This document shows, one piece after another, positions 31,942-40,932 of a stretch of 64,000 nucleotides of DNA (positions are counted from its first letter, which is position 1; every line of letters begins with the position of its first letter). Position numbers and translations under genes: made by a program. Source of the DNA: Sphingopyxis sp. (GTDB lineage: Bacteria; Pseudomonadota; Alphaproteobacteria; Sphingomonadales; Sphingomonadaceae); contig PNNB01000013.1 of the NCBI GenBank assembly GCA_013823985.1, positions 186,001 to 250,000 of the forward strand, in the 5' to 3' direction. The notes under the pieces are model-generated. The model was not told the origin of the DNA. It did not search any database and was given only the letters and a program-made list of their open reading frames with translations.

Positions 31942-32556
31942 ATGGTCACCGCTTTGTACGTACCGTTTCTGATCACGGCATTGCTCATTGAGCTAACCCC
32001 CGGACCCAATATGGCATGGCTGGCGTTGACCAGTGCGAGCAAAGGTCGGAAATCTGGGTTTGCAGCGGTCGCGGGGATAGCTTTGGGGCTCGCGCTTTTG
32101 GGTGGCGCTTCTGCCTTCGGCTTGTCCGAACTGGCAACTGGTTCGCCCGTTGTGTTCAATTTGTTGCGCTATGCTGGTGTTGCCTACCTTTTGTGGCTGG
32201 CGTGGGAAACGTGGTCCAGTGGGAACGAGACGGCCGAAACGGCCTTGGATCATAGCGGGTTGATGGACTGGTTTCGGCACGGTTTGCTTCTGAATTTACT
32301 TAATCCCAAAGCGGCGGTTTTTTTCATCACCGTGCTTCCGGCCTATATCAGCGCTGGCGTTCCCGTTGCTTCCCAGACTCTTCTGCTCTCGTTCAGCTAT
32401 GTAGGCATCGCGACCGCCATCCATCTTGTCATCGTTGTTTTAGCAGGATCGGCGCATGCATGGCTTGCGCAAGGCGGCCGCCAACTCTTGATCCGGCGGA
32501 TATTTGCGGTGATGATAGCGCTCATCGCAATCTGGTTTTTACGCAGCACAGCCTGA
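31942..32556 (+). CDS. LysE-family amino acid exporter
   Basis: A 204-residue membrane protein with six predicted helices. The family motif TPGPNMAWLALTSASKGRKSGFAA is near the N-terminus, and GLLLNLLNPKAAVFFITVLPAY is the second conserved block. The start MVTALYVPFLITALL at 31942 was chosen. Longer readings back to 31867 add a polar peptide that would run into the divergent promoter. The substrate (amino acid or analogue) is unknown. Confidence 0.85.
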   Translation: MVTALYVPFLITALLIELTPGPNMAWLALTSASKGRKSGFAAVAGIALGLALLGGASAFGLSELATGSPVVFNLLRYAGVAYLLWLAWETWSSGNETAETALDHSGLMDWFRHGLLLNLLNPKAAVFFITVLPAYISAGVPVASQTLLLSFSYVGIATAIHLVIVVLAGSAHAWLAQGGRQLLIRRIFAVMIALIAIWFLRSTA

Positions 32557-32671
32557 GTGAAGTTGTGCCAACGCTGCTGGCATCTTGTTAATCTGGCGTT
32601 CATCGCGCGGTTTATAGACGAAGCGTGCTATTTCATAGACGAACCGTTTGGCGGTGAAAGGAAAGCATATC

Positions 32672-34078
32672 ATGACATCTGAACGAAGTCCCGGCTGGAA
32701 ACTCTTCTTTGCCGGTATCATTGGCCTTGTCCTCATCATTCCCCTGATGATGGTCTACCTGTTGCTGGGCGACCGGCAGGAGCAATCCAATATTGCCCAG
32801 AATGCGATTGCGGCGGGGTGGGGCGGGCCTCAGGTGGTTGTCGGGCCCGTGCTTGTTTTGCCTTACACCGCGAGCAGCGTGGAAACGGTCGACGAGAACG
32901 GCCGGCAAACCACGCGCACGGTGCAGGTGAAAAAGGAACTTTTCCTGTCGCCGGAAACAAATGCGATCAGAACCGAGCTGAAACCGGACCGGAAGAAGAA
33001 ATCCATTTACGAAAGCGTTCTGTTTGTTGCGGCAAACAGCGGGAAGGCGCGCTTTGCCTTGCCGGATGATTTCGCGCGTTACGGTATCCCGCGCGAGAAT
33101 ATCGACTTTGCCGGGGCGGAGCTGCGCTTCGGCGTATCGGATGCGCGTGGACTGCAGAAGGACAGCAAGGTTCAGGTGAATGGAACGACGCTGGGCCTGC
33201 AACCTGGCAAGGGTCTGGCGGCGTCCAACAATTCCGGCTTCTTCAGCTTTGTCGACTGGACAGGCGCGGCACCTCTGGAAGTGGATTACAGCTTCGCAAT
33301 CCGCGGCAACAAATCGTTAACAATGGTGCCCCGTGGTGGCGAGACGACGTGGGATGTGAAGTCCACCTGGCCCAGCCCGAGCTTCGCGGGAGATTTTCTG
33401 CCCGTGAAAAGGGAAGTGAAATCGAGCGGGTTCACTTCGACCCATGCGGTGACCAATCTAGCGTTGGGGCAGGCGATTGTCGCAACGGATGACAACGCTC
33501 CACCTCTGACCACCGAACAATATGGCTTGATAGAGGCTTCCTCCGCCCGGGACATCCCGGCGGTTGGCGGGCCGAGCCAGGCGGCGACGATCGGCTTGAT
33601 TGAGCCTGTTGATCTGTACAGCCAGGTTGACCGGTCGGTGAAATATGGCTTCCTGTTTATCGGCTTCACCTTCCTTGCCTATTTGATGTTCGACGTCATC
33701 GCAGGCGCGCGGGTTGCGGCGGCGGAGTATCTGCTGACCGGGGCAGGGCTGGTGCTGTTCTTCGTGCTTCTATTGGCCTTTGCCGAGGTGGTGGGCTTCA
33801 TGTGGGCTTATCTGATCGCGGCGGGCGCGATAACCGGGCTTTTGACCGCATACTCGGCCGCAGTGCTTAAGAGCTGGCTACGGGCGCGGTTTATCGGCGG
33901 GTTGCTGGTCGGGCTTTATGCGACGCTTTACGTGCTGCTCAATCTGGAAGCCTACTCGCTGATCATAGGATCGCTGCTGCTCTTCGTTGCCCTCGCGGTC
34001 GTCATGTGGGCCACCCGGGCGATCGATTGGGGTGCCCGGCGTGAGACGGCGGAGGTGCCTAACGCCAGCGCAGCTTAG
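32672..34078 (+). CDS. creD: cell envelope integrity protein CreD
   Basis: A 468-residue inner-membrane protein. A first helix (about 10-30) is followed by a large periplasmic domain with GWGGPQVVVGPVLVLPY and PSFAGDFLPVKREV, then a C-terminal block of about six helices starting YGFLFIGFTFLAYLMFDVIAG. CreD is part of the CreBC regulon in enterobacteria. No creB/creC is adjacent here. The ATG at 32672 with GAAAGGAAAG upstream was chosen over a TTG at 32648. The last 20 bp overlap the convergent oxidase gene. Confidence 0.92.
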   Translation: MTSERSPGWKLFFAGIIGLVLIIPLMMVYLLLGDRQEQSNIAQNAIAAGWGGPQVVVGPVLVLPYTASSVETVDENGRQTTRTVQVKKELFLSPETNAIRTELKPDRKKKSIYESVLFVAANSGKARFALPDDFARYGIPRENIDFAGAELRFGVSDARGLQKDSKVQVNGTTLGLQPGKGLAASNNSGFFSFVDWTGAAPLEVDYSFAIRGNKSLTMVPRGGETTWDVKSTWPSPSFAGDFLPVKREVKSSGFTSTHAVTNLALGQAIVATDDNAPPLTTEQYGLIEASSARDIPAVGGPSQAATIGLIEPVDLYSQVDRSVKYGFLFIGFTFLAYLMFDVIAGARVAAAEYLLTGAGLVLFFVLLLAFAEVVGFMWAYLIAAGAITGLLTAYSAAVLKSWLRARFIGGLLVGLYATLYVLLNLEAYSLIIGSLLLFVALAVVMWATRAIDWGARRETAEVPNASAA

Positions 34079-35207
34079 ACGCGTCAAGTTCCGGGACGGA
34101 TCGGACGCCCATGAGTTTCATGTCGCGCTCGATTTCGTCCCGCAGCTTGCCCACCACCCGTTGCACGCCCGCCTCGCCCGCTGCGGCCAGCGCGTAAAGA
34201 TATAGTCGTCCGCCGGAGCACGCCGATGCTCCGGCGGCGATTGCTTTGAGGACATGGCTGCCGCGACGCACCCCGCCGTCGCAGATGATGTCGATCTTGC
34301 CTCCCACCGCATCGGCGATTTCCGATATCTGGTCAAAAGGTGAGCGCGAGCCGTCGAGTTGCCGCCCGCCATGGTTGGACACCATGATTGCCGTTGCACC
34401 GATATCGACCGCCCTTTTGGCGTCCTCAACCGACATGATCCCTTTCAGGCAGAACTCGCCACCCCAGTCCGACCGCACTTTTTCGGCCATGGCCCAGTCC
34501 ATCGATGTATCGAGCATCGTGTTGAAATATTCGGCCACCGAAACGGCCACATTGGTGCCTGCATCGACATGCGTTTCGAGATTGGGCAGCGCAAATTTCT
34601 CCCGGAACAGATAGTTAAGCGCCCACATCGGGTGGATGGCGTAACTGAGGACCGACGCCGGTGTAAATCGCGGCGGAGATGTGAAGCCGCTGCGCAGACA
34701 GCGTTCCCGGTTACCCGACACAATTGTATCAACGGTCAAGGCAATGGCATCGAACTTCGCCGCCTTGCAGCGTTCGATCATCGAATGGTTGAGGCCCTTG
34801 TCCTTGTGAATATAAAGCTGGAACATCTTGGGGGACGATATTGTCTCCCCAATCTCCTCGATACTGACGGTTGCTAGAGAGGAAATCCCGAACCATGTCC
34901 CGAACTTCTGGGCAGTCGCCGCCACCGCACGTTCACCTTGCCAGTGGAAGAGCCGCTGCAATGCCGTCGGCGACAGCATCAAGGGCATGGCGATGTGCTT
35001 GCCCATGACGGTCACGCCCATGTCGATTTCTGAAACCCCGGCAAGGACGTTGGGGACCAGATCGCAATCGTCGAACGCCGAGGTGTTTCGGATTTTCGTC
35101 CGTTCATCATCGGCGGCGCCATCTATATAATTGAAGATGGGTGACGGCAGGCGAGCCTTGGCGAGACGGCGAAAATCCTCGACATTATGGCAATCATGAA
35201 GCTGCAT
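34059..35207 (-). CDS. FMN-dependent alpha-hydroxy-acid oxidase / L-lactate dehydrogenase
   Basis: A 382-residue TIM-barrel flavoenzyme. The catalytic SNHGGRQLDGSRSPFDQI block carries the active-site His and Arg, LTVDTIVSGNRERCLRSGF is the FMN/substrate loop, and DGGVRRGSHVLKAIAAGA binds the phosphate. It is close to LldD, which oxidises L-lactate and feeds electrons to the quinone pool, but glycolate or mandelate oxidases share these motifs, so the substrate is not certain. Confidence 0.88.
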   Translation of the reverse strand: MQLHDCHNVEDFRRLAKARLPSPIFNYIDGAADDERTKIRNTSAFDDCDLVPNVLAGVSEIDMGVTVMGKHIAMPLMLSPTALQRLFHWQGERAVAATAQKFGTWFGISSLATVSIEEIGETISSPKMFQLYIHKDKGLNHSMIERCKAAKFDAIALTVDTIVSGNRERCLRSGFTSPPRFTPASVLSYAIHPMWALNYLFREKFALPNLETHVDAGTNVAVSVAEYFNTMLDTSMDWAMAEKVRSDWGGEFCLKGIMSVEDAKRAVDIGATAIMVSNHGGRQLDGSRSPFDQISEIADAVGGKIDIICDGGVRRGSHVLKAIAAGASACSGGRLYLYALAAAGEAGVQRVVGKLRDEIERDMKLMGVRSVPELDASKLRWR

Positions 35208-35212
35208 GAAGG

Positions 35213-36100
35213 TTACTGCACGCCCTGCAAATAGTTACACGCGCTCGGATTCTTGCTGCGGATGCCCCGTTGTAAAGCCTCCATACGCTGTTCCGATGTG
35301 CCATGCGTGAACATGCTTTCGACGGGAGCGCGTCCGGCTTGCTGCATAAGGGTATCGTCGCCAATGGCATTGGCGGCGCGCATTCCTTCTTCAATATCGC
35401 CTGGTTCGATCCGGTCAGAATTAATCCCCGCCCAAACTCCGGCAAAACAATCTGCCTGCAATTCCATCCCGACCTGCAAACGGTTCCCGTCTGTCTGGCT
35501 CGATCGCGCCTGAAGCTTACGCACCTGATCTGCAATTCCCGCCAGATTCTGGACATGGTGACCAACTTCATGCGCAACGACATAGGCGTAGGCAAAGTCA
35601 CCTCCGGCACCCATTTGCTGTTCCATCTGCTGAAAGAAACTGGTGTCCAGATAGATGCCTTCATCCGATGGGCAATAAAACGGCCCCATAGCGGACTGTG
35701 CCGCGCCACAGCCGGATTGCCCGCCGCCCTGATAGAAATTGAGCTTCGCGGGTCGATAGTCGCGCAGGAGTTTGCCCCACGTATCTTCAGTCGATTTGAG
35801 AACACGGCAGGCGAACAACTTCTCCTCTGTATCGCACACCACATTACCCGCGCTGGACTGTTGGCTGGCACTGGGCGCGGACACCGGCCCGCCCATTGTC
35901 AGCATGCCGCTGGACACGACAAAATAACCCACGACCGCGATCAGCAGGACAGAGCCACAGCCCATTTTGCGGCCAAGAAGCATGGGCAGTAAACCGAAAA
36001 TTAGCCCGAGCATGCCTCCGCCGCCACCGCCGCCAAAGCCGCCGCCTCCCGATCCTTGATCGCTGACATTTCCGCTCGGGTCTAGATCATCGAGGCGCAT
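35213..36100 (-). CDS. YpfJ-type neutral zinc metallopeptidase
   Basis: A 295-residue protein. A Gly-rich N-terminal stretch (GSGGGGFGGGGGGG, residues about 17-30) precedes one membrane helix (GCGSVLLIAVVGYFVVSSG). The extracytoplasmic domain has the zinc motif HEVGHHVQNLAG and FYCPSDEGIYLD, with a conserved C-terminus FTHGTSEQRMEALQRGI. Members are called neutral zinc metallopeptidases, with no known substrate. It lies 5 bp upstream of the oxidase gene on the same strand. Confidence 0.9.
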   Translation of the reverse strand: MRLDDLDPSGNVSDQGSGGGGFGGGGGGGMLGLIFGLLPMLLGRKMGCGSVLLIAVVGYFVVSSGMLTMGGPVSAPSASQQSSAGNVVCDTEEKLFACRVLKSTEDTWGKLLRDYRPAKLNFYQGGGQSGCGAAQSAMGPFYCPSDEGIYLDTSFFQQMEQQMGAGGDFAYAYVVAHEVGHHVQNLAGIADQVRKLQARSSQTDGNRLQVGMELQADCFAGVWAGINSDRIEPGDIEEGMRAANAIGDDTLMQQAGRAPVESMFTHGTSEQRMEALQRGIRSKNPSACNYLQGVQ

Positions 36101-36189
36101 GTGATTCTCCGTTATTGCCGTCCGCCAACATTGCGGTTAGCGGGATAAAGCGCAAGTAAAGTTCCCGATTTAACCAAAGGTCATCGCAT

Positions 36190-36975
36190 ATGTTTCTCAA
36201 GGGTAAAACCGCACTCATCACTGGATCCACGTCAGGCATTGGCCTGGGATATGCCAGGGCTTTGGCGGCCGAAGGCGCGCAGGTTATGATTAACGGTTTT
36301 GGCGACCAGACGGCGATTGACGGACATGTGTCGGAATTGACCGCCATCAGCGGCGCAGGTGCCCTACATTCGGCTGCCGACATGACCAAGCCGGATGAAA
36401 TCCGGGCTATGGTTGCCGATTGCACTGAAAAACTGGGTGCTCCCGATATCTTGATCAACAATGCAGGCATTCAGCATGTGGCGCCGGTTGATGAATTTCC
36501 AGAAGACAAATGGGACGCGATCCTTGCGATCATCCTTTCTTCGGCCTTTCACACCACGAAGGCGGCCTTGCCGGGGATGAAGTCCAAGGGTTGGGGACGG
36601 GTCATCAACACAGGATCAATGCACAGTCTGGTCGCTTCACCTTATAAGTCCGCATATAATGCCGCCAAGCATGGGCTGTCGGGCTTTACCAAAACGATTG
36701 CGCTCGAAGTTGCCACACAGGGCATTACCGTCAATTGCATCTGCCCCGGCTATGTTTGGACGCCACTGGTAGAAGGGCAAATTCCCGATACGATGAAAAC
36801 GCGCAATCTCACCCGGGATCAGGTGATCAACGACGTTTTGCTCGCTAATCAGCCGCAAAAGCAATTTGTGCAGGTTGAACAGCTAGCCGCGCTTGCGCTG
36901 TTTCTGTCTCGTGACGAAGCCAGCGCAATTACGGGCGCAAACCTGTCCGTTGATGGCGGCTGGACGGCCCAATAA
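36190..36975 (+). CDS. 3-hydroxybutyrate dehydrogenase
   Basis: A 261-residue SDR enzyme interconverting 3-hydroxybutyrate and acetoacetate with NAD. The cofactor loop is TGSTSGIGLGYARALAAEGA. NNAGIQHVAPVDEFPEDKWD, INTGSMHSLVASPYKSAYNAAKHG (catalytic Ser, Tyr, Lys) and CPGYVWTPLVEGQIPD are hallmarks of this subfamily. It fits polyhydroxybutyrate or ketone-body use together with the nearby isocitrate lyase. Confidence 0.92.
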   Translation: MFLKGKTALITGSTSGIGLGYARALAAEGAQVMINGFGDQTAIDGHVSELTAISGAGALHSAADMTKPDEIRAMVADCTEKLGAPDILINNAGIQHVAPVDEFPEDKWDAILAIILSSAFHTTKAALPGMKSKGWGRVINTGSMHSLVASPYKSAYNAAKHGLSGFTKTIALEVATQGITVNCICPGYVWTPLVEGQIPDTMKTRNLTRDQVINDVLLANQPQKQFVQVEQLAALALFLSRDEASAITGANLSVDGGWTAQ

Positions 36976-36990
36976 CCTCGAATATCGAGG
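36976..36990. terminator. short hairpin between convergent genes
   Basis: CCTCGA and TCGAGG pair over an ATA loop, starting at the stop of the dehydrogenase gene and just before the opposite-strand gene's stop. It is flanked by AT-rich sequence. The weak six-base-pair stem makes the call tentative. Confidence 0.35.
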
Positions 36991-36994
36991 CTAA

Positions 36995-37423
36995 TTACCC
37001 GCCATTACCCTGCGCAAAGTCGGCAGGATTTTGCGGTTGCGCGCTTGGCTGCGGAACTGCGTAATTCGGCATGGCTGGCTGCGCATAGGAATAAGGCGCG
37101 TTGGGAGCCTGTTCCTGCGGAATCTGCACTTCACTTTGCAAATTCTGCTGCTGTTGCATGCTGCTGCCATAGGGGTTGCCATCGATTACAGGATCGCCAA
37201 CGGCAAGCATGTCTTCGCCGTCTTCCTCGGGCGAGCCTTCGTCAAAGCTTTCTTCGGCGGTAACATCGGGATTACCTTCGTTGACCGGAGGTGCCACGGG
37301 TGCTGCCGGTGCCGCTTGGGCAACGGTCGCAGGTTCGCTATCGAACGTAAGGTTGGCGGTGACGAAGGTGATGAGCGCGGCTACACCAAGGACGCCCAGC
37401 AGCAGTTTCAGAATATTGTCCAT
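36995..37423 (-). CDS. single-pass membrane protein of unknown function, Pro/Gln/acidic-rich
   Basis: Not recognised. 142 residues: one N-terminal membrane helix (about 5-24, LKLLLGVLGVAALITFVTA), then a low-complexity outer region rich in Pro, Ala, Glu and Gln, with acidic DVTAEESFDEGSPEEDGED and a Gln/Tyr/Pro C-terminal part (PNYAVPQPSAQPQNP). The topology predicts a periplasmic disordered tail. Codon use looks normal, and a start 4 bp after a usual-looking leader is plausible. Confidence 0.65.
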   Translation of the reverse strand: MDNILKLLLGVLGVAALITFVTANLTFDSEPATVAQAAPAAPVAPPVNEGNPDVTAEESFDEGSPEEDGEDMLAVGDPVIDGNPYGSSMQQQQNLQSEVQIPQEQAPNAPYSYAQPAMPNYAVPQPSAQPQNPADFAQGNGG

Positions 37424-37507
37424 TATCGTTCCCGACCTGTTTCGTGCAGGCGTGTTACCGCAAGGCTGTTAATATTATATTAGCGATGCGAATAAGCGAC
37501 GGCGGAG

Positions 37508-37540
37508 AAAAAAGCCGCCGACATTGCTGCCGGCGGCTTA
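37508..37540 (-). terminator. rho-independent terminator of the aceA-small protein unit
   Basis: Read on the minus strand, a 9-bp stem (AAGCCGCCG / CGGCGGCTT on the plus strand, 37512-37520 and 37531-37539) ends in a run of six T. It lies downstream of the leftward aceA and 52-residue genes. Confidence 0.8.
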
Positions 37541-37582
37541 GGCGTTTTCCTCCCCAGGAAAACCGTTAAACTGATCTGGCGG

Positions 37583-37741
37583 TTATTTCCCGCCCGCGCT
37601 TCCTAAGCGATGGTAAAGGCGCGCGAATTTTACCGATTCCGGCTTGTCCTTGATTTCTTCCAAGTAGAATACCAAGGCTTGGCGGAGCAAGGTCAAATCT
37701 TCGGTCGACAGAACCGCTCTGGCGCGTTGTGGCTCTCCCAT
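37583..37741 (-). CDS. 52-residue small protein downstream of isocitrate lyase
   Basis: A hypothetical short protein (MGEPQRARAVLSTEDLTLL ... FARLYHRLGSAGGK), hydrophilic and helical in appearance. It starts 17 bp after the aceA stop and ends before the terminator, so it probably shares the aceA transcript. ATG 37741 was chosen. A longer reading starting at 37774 would overlap the aceA end. No function is known to me. Confidence 0.6.
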   Translation of the reverse strand: MGEPQRARAVLSTEDLTLLRQALVFYLEEIKDKPESVKFARLYHRLGSAGGK

Positions 37742-37757
37742 AAATTTTCTCCTCGCC

Positions 37758-39359
37758 TCAGGCTGCGTTTGCAAACTGGTTCATGGTGTTGTCCTTGCCG
37801 CCTGCTTTCAGGGCAGCTTCACCGGCAAAATATTCCTTATGATCGTCGCCGATGTCGGAACCGGACATGTTCTGGTGCTTCACGCAGGCGATGCCCTGAC
37901 GGATTTCCTTGCGCTGGACGCCTGCGACATAGCCGAGCATACCCATTTCGCCGAAATAATCCTTTGCAAGATTATCCGTGCTGAGCGCAGCGGTGTGGTA
38001 GGTTGGCAGCGTGATCAGGTGATGGAAGATACCTGCGCGCTTCGCCGAATCCCGCTGGAAGTTCTGGATACGCGTGTCTGCTTCGGCACCCAGTTTGGTT
38101 TCGTCATAGGATGCGCTCATCAGATTGGCGCGGTCATAGGCCGAAACATCCTTACCTTCTGCGCTCCAGGCGTCGAACACCTGCTGGCGGAAGTTGAGTG
38201 TCCAGTTGAAGCTCGGCGAGTTGTTGTACGCGAGCTTCGCATTTGGAACGACTTCGCGAATACGGTCAACCATGCCGGCAATCTGCTCGATATGAGGCTT
38301 TTCGGTTTCGATCCAGATCAGGTCGGCGCCATTTTGCAGGCTGGTGATGCAATCGAGAACGCAGCGGTCTTCGCCTGTGCCCGAACGGAACTGGAACAGG
38401 TTGGACGGCAGGCGTTTGGGACGCAGCAGCTTTCCGTTGCGGTTCAGGATAACGTCGCCATTGCGGGCCGTTGCCGGATCGATTTCTTCGCAATCGAGGA
38501 AGCTGTTATACTGGTCGCCCAGATCGCCTGCTTCCTTCGAAACCGCGATTTGTTTGGTCAGGCCAGCGCCGAGCGAGTCGGTGCGTGCCACGATGATACC
38601 GTTGGGAACGCCCAGTTCGAGGAAGGCGTAACGGCAAGCGCGGATTTTCTGGAGGAAGTCTTCGTGGGGCACGGTGACTTTGCCGTCCTGGTGGCCACAT
38701 TGCTTTTCATCCGAAACCTGATTTTCGATCTGCAAGGCGCAGGCACCTGCTTCGATCATCTTCTTGGCGAGCAAATAGGTGGCTTCCGCATTTCCGAAAC
38801 CGGCGTCAATGTCCGCGATGATTGGAACAACATGGGTTTCGTAATTCTCGATCTTCGCCAGCAATTCCGCTTCTTTCGCGGTTTCGCCATTTTCACGGGC
38901 CTTGTCGAGATCACGGAACAGCAGGTTCAGCTCGCGGCTGTCGGCTTGGCGGAGGAAGGTGTACAGTTCCTCGATCAGCGCAGGAACGCTGGTCTTTTCG
39001 TGCATCGACTGGTCGGGAAGGGGGCCGAATTCGCTGCGCAGGGCGGCGATCATCCAGCCGGAGAGGTAGAGATAGCGCTTTTTCGTGGTGCCGAAATGCT
39101 TCTTTACCGAGATCATCTTCTGCTGGGCGATGAAGCCGTGCCAGCAGCCGAGCGACTGGGTGTATTGGGCGGAGTCAGCGTCATAGGCTGCCATGTCCTG
39201 CCGCATGATGTCGGCGGTGTAGCGGGCAATATCGAGGCCGGTCTGGAAGCGGTTCTGGAGCTGCATCCGGGCAACCGATTCGGGGCTGATGGAGTCCCAG
39301 GTTCCGTTTTGCGCTGCGATCAGCTTGCTGGTTTCGGCGATTTGTTCTTTGTACGACAT
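37758..39359 (-). CDS. aceA: isocitrate lyase (long form)
   Basis: A 533-residue glyoxylate-cycle enzyme splitting isocitrate to succinate and glyoxylate. The catalytic loop is DEKQCGHQDGKV with Cys 221, where most short-form enzymes have KKCGH. It is about 100 residues longer than the enterobacterial type, consistent with the long-form clade. ADIDAGFGNAEATYLLAKKMIEAGA and the C-terminal AGVQRKEIRQGIACVKHQNMSGSDIGDDHKEYFAGE are diagnostic. Divergent from its probable regulator across a 154-bp promoter region. Confidence 0.96.
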   Translation of the reverse strand: MSYKEQIAETSKLIAAQNGTWDSISPESVARMQLQNRFQTGLDIARYTADIMRQDMAAYDADSAQYTQSLGCWHGFIAQQKMISVKKHFGTTKKRYLYLSGWMIAALRSEFGPLPDQSMHEKTSVPALIEELYTFLRQADSRELNLLFRDLDKARENGETAKEAELLAKIENYETHVVPIIADIDAGFGNAEATYLLAKKMIEAGACALQIENQVSDEKQCGHQDGKVTVPHEDFLQKIRACRYAFLELGVPNGIIVARTDSLGAGLTKQIAVSKEAGDLGDQYNSFLDCEEIDPATARNGDVILNRNGKLLRPKRLPSNLFQFRSGTGEDRCVLDCITSLQNGADLIWIETEKPHIEQIAGMVDRIREVVPNAKLAYNNSPSFNWTLNFRQQVFDAWSAEGKDVSAYDRANLMSASYDETKLGAEADTRIQNFQRDSAKRAGIFHHLITLPTYHTAALSTDNLAKDYFGEMGMLGYVAGVQRKEIRQGIACVKHQNMSGSDIGDDHKEYFAGEAALKAGGKDNTMNQFANAA

Positions 39360-39433
39360 TTACAATTCCTTCGAGGCAATTAACTCGGCTGATGCTTGGT
39401 TTGCCCAAATCGAGCTGGGAGGGCGAGTCAGAA

Positions 39434-39492
39434 TTGTAATATTTGTTGTGTGTGCGTCGCACAAAATAGGATTAACGTTGTAATGTTGTAAA
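39434..39492. promoter_or_regulatory. candidate operator region between aceA and its divergent regulator
   Basis: Three copies of TTGTAA(T/A) lie at 39434-39440, 39478-39484 and 39486-39492, the last two spaced 8 bp apart. A separate perfect palindrome TGTGCG-T-CGCACA lies at 39451-39463. RamB/ScfR-type regulators bind upstream of their own and the isocitrate lyase gene, so these are candidate sites, by position only. Confidence 0.4.
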
Positions 39493-39513
39493 TAATGTGA
39501 CAAAAGCCGGCCC

Positions 39514-40932
39514 ATGTCCGAGCAAAAGCTTTTCGCGGGCCATGCCGTCCGCCGTATCCGCAGGGCCAATGGCCTGACCCAAGCGTCTATGGCCGAAGCG
39601 CTCGAGGTTTCGCCTTCCTATCTGAACCTTATCGAGCGCAACCAGCGTCCTTTGACCGCGACATTGCTGTTGAAACTGGCCGAGCAATATGATTTTGATC
39701 CGCGCACCCTGACCGGATCGACACCCGGCGGCGGTGTGGAGGCCATCCGTCGGCGGCTATCCGACCCGATGTTTGCCGATCTGTCTATCGAACGGGTCCA
39801 GATCGAAGACTGGATTGCCGCCAGCCCCGACGCCGCGGAAGCCTTTGCCCGCGCCTTTGACCGCGTTTCGGGCGGCTCGCATGGCAGCAGCGGTGTGGGC
39901 GATACCGGACACGCCGCGACCATCGAGCCTGAATCCATCGCGTCGGCCCGCCGCGAAATCGAACGGTGGCGCAACCATTTCGCCGATCTGGACGCGCAGG
40001 CCGAGATATTGGCCGACGAACTGCGCCTCGCCAATCCTGACCTTTATGGCGCGATTATCGAGCGGCTGCGGGTGAAGCACCAATTGTCGATCCGTATCCT
40101 GCCCTTCGACGTCATGCCCGACAACCTTCGCCGATTGGACCTGCACGCCCGCCAGTTGCAGTTGTCCGAACTGCTTGACCCCGCCAGCCGGACATTCGCG
40201 GCGGCGTTCCAACTTGCGATGCTGGAGGCGAAGTCCGAAATCGATGCGCTGGTCGCGGGCGCAAGCTTTACCGAACGGGCAGGGGAGCGGCTGTATCGCC
40301 GCCATTTGACCAGCTATTTCGCAGCGGCCGTCATGATGCCCTATGCCCGTTTCCTGCGGGCGTGCGAAACGACGGGCTATGACATATTGTTGCTGCAGCG
40401 CCGTTTTGGCGCAGGCTTTGAACAAATCGCCCATCGCCTGACAACCCTGCAAAGGGTGGGGCAACGCGGATTGCCTTTCTTCATGCTACGGATCGACCGC
40501 GCGGGGCAAAGCAGCAAGCGCTATGCCGGGGCCAGCGCGTCGCCCCTGGTGGAAACCGATCGCCGCTGCCCGCTGTGGCACGTGCATAATGTATTTGCCC
40601 GCCCCGGAACGCTGCTGACCCAATTGGTGGAGCTGGAAGATAACAGCCGCTGGTTCACCCTGTCGCGCACGGTCCATCCGCAAACCGCAGTCAGCGGCGC
40701 TGTCGAGGCGGAGTTTGCCATTTGTCTGGGGCTCGATGCGAAATTGGCCGCACCCTTGGCGGCGGCCCGCGGCATCGACCTTGAAACCGGCGCGGCCACG
40801 GCCATCGGGCTCGGCTGTTCCGCCTGCACGCGGCCCGACTGCCCCCAGCGCAGCGCGCCGCCTGCCGGTCGTGTGCTGGTGTTCAACGACCGCGAACGGG
40901 GAATGTCGCCCTTCGCCTTTGACCGGGACTAG
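39514..40932 (+). CDS. short-chain fatty acyl regulator (ScfR/RamB-type, XRE-DUF2083)
   Basis: A 472-residue transcription factor: an XRE helix-turn-helix (about 10-65: RRIRRANGLTQASMAEALEVSPSYLNLIERN), a middle ImmA/IrrE-like region (YRRHLTSYFAAAVMMPYARFL) and a C-terminal DUF2083-like ligand domain ending in a Cys-rich patch (GLGCSACTRPDCPQR). In actinobacteria the RamB type controls acetate and glyoxylate genes. In alphaproteobacteria the ScfR/MccR relatives sense short-chain acyl-CoA. The divergent position beside aceA supports control of the glyoxylate bypass. Confidence 0.9.
   Translation: MSEQKLFAGHAVRRIRRANGLTQASMAEALEVSPSYLNLIERNQRPLTATLLLKLAEQYDFDPRTLTGSTPGGGVEAIRRRLSDPMFADLSIERVQIEDWIAASPDAAEAFARAFDRVSGGSHGSSGVGDTGHAATIEPESIASARREIERWRNHFADLDAQAEILADELRLANPDLYGAIIERLRVKHQLSIRILPFDVMPDNLRRLDLHARQLQLSELLDPASRTFAAAFQLAMLEAKSEIDALVAGASFTERAGERLYRRHLTSYFAAAVMMPYARFLRACETTGYDILLLQRRFGAGFEQIAHRLTTLQRVGQRGLPFFMLRIDRAGQSSKRYAGASASPLVETDRRCPLWHVHNVFARPGTLLTQLVELEDNSRWFTLSRTVHPQTAVSGAVEAEFAICLGLDAKLAAPLAAARGIDLETGAATAIGLGCSACTRPDCPQRSAPPAGRVLVFNDRERGMSPFAFDRD

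Noticed and set aside
37839-39383. 514-codon plus-strand frame over isocitrate lyase
   Set aside because: It is antisense to a full-length, motif-complete aceA and has no recognisable protein features.
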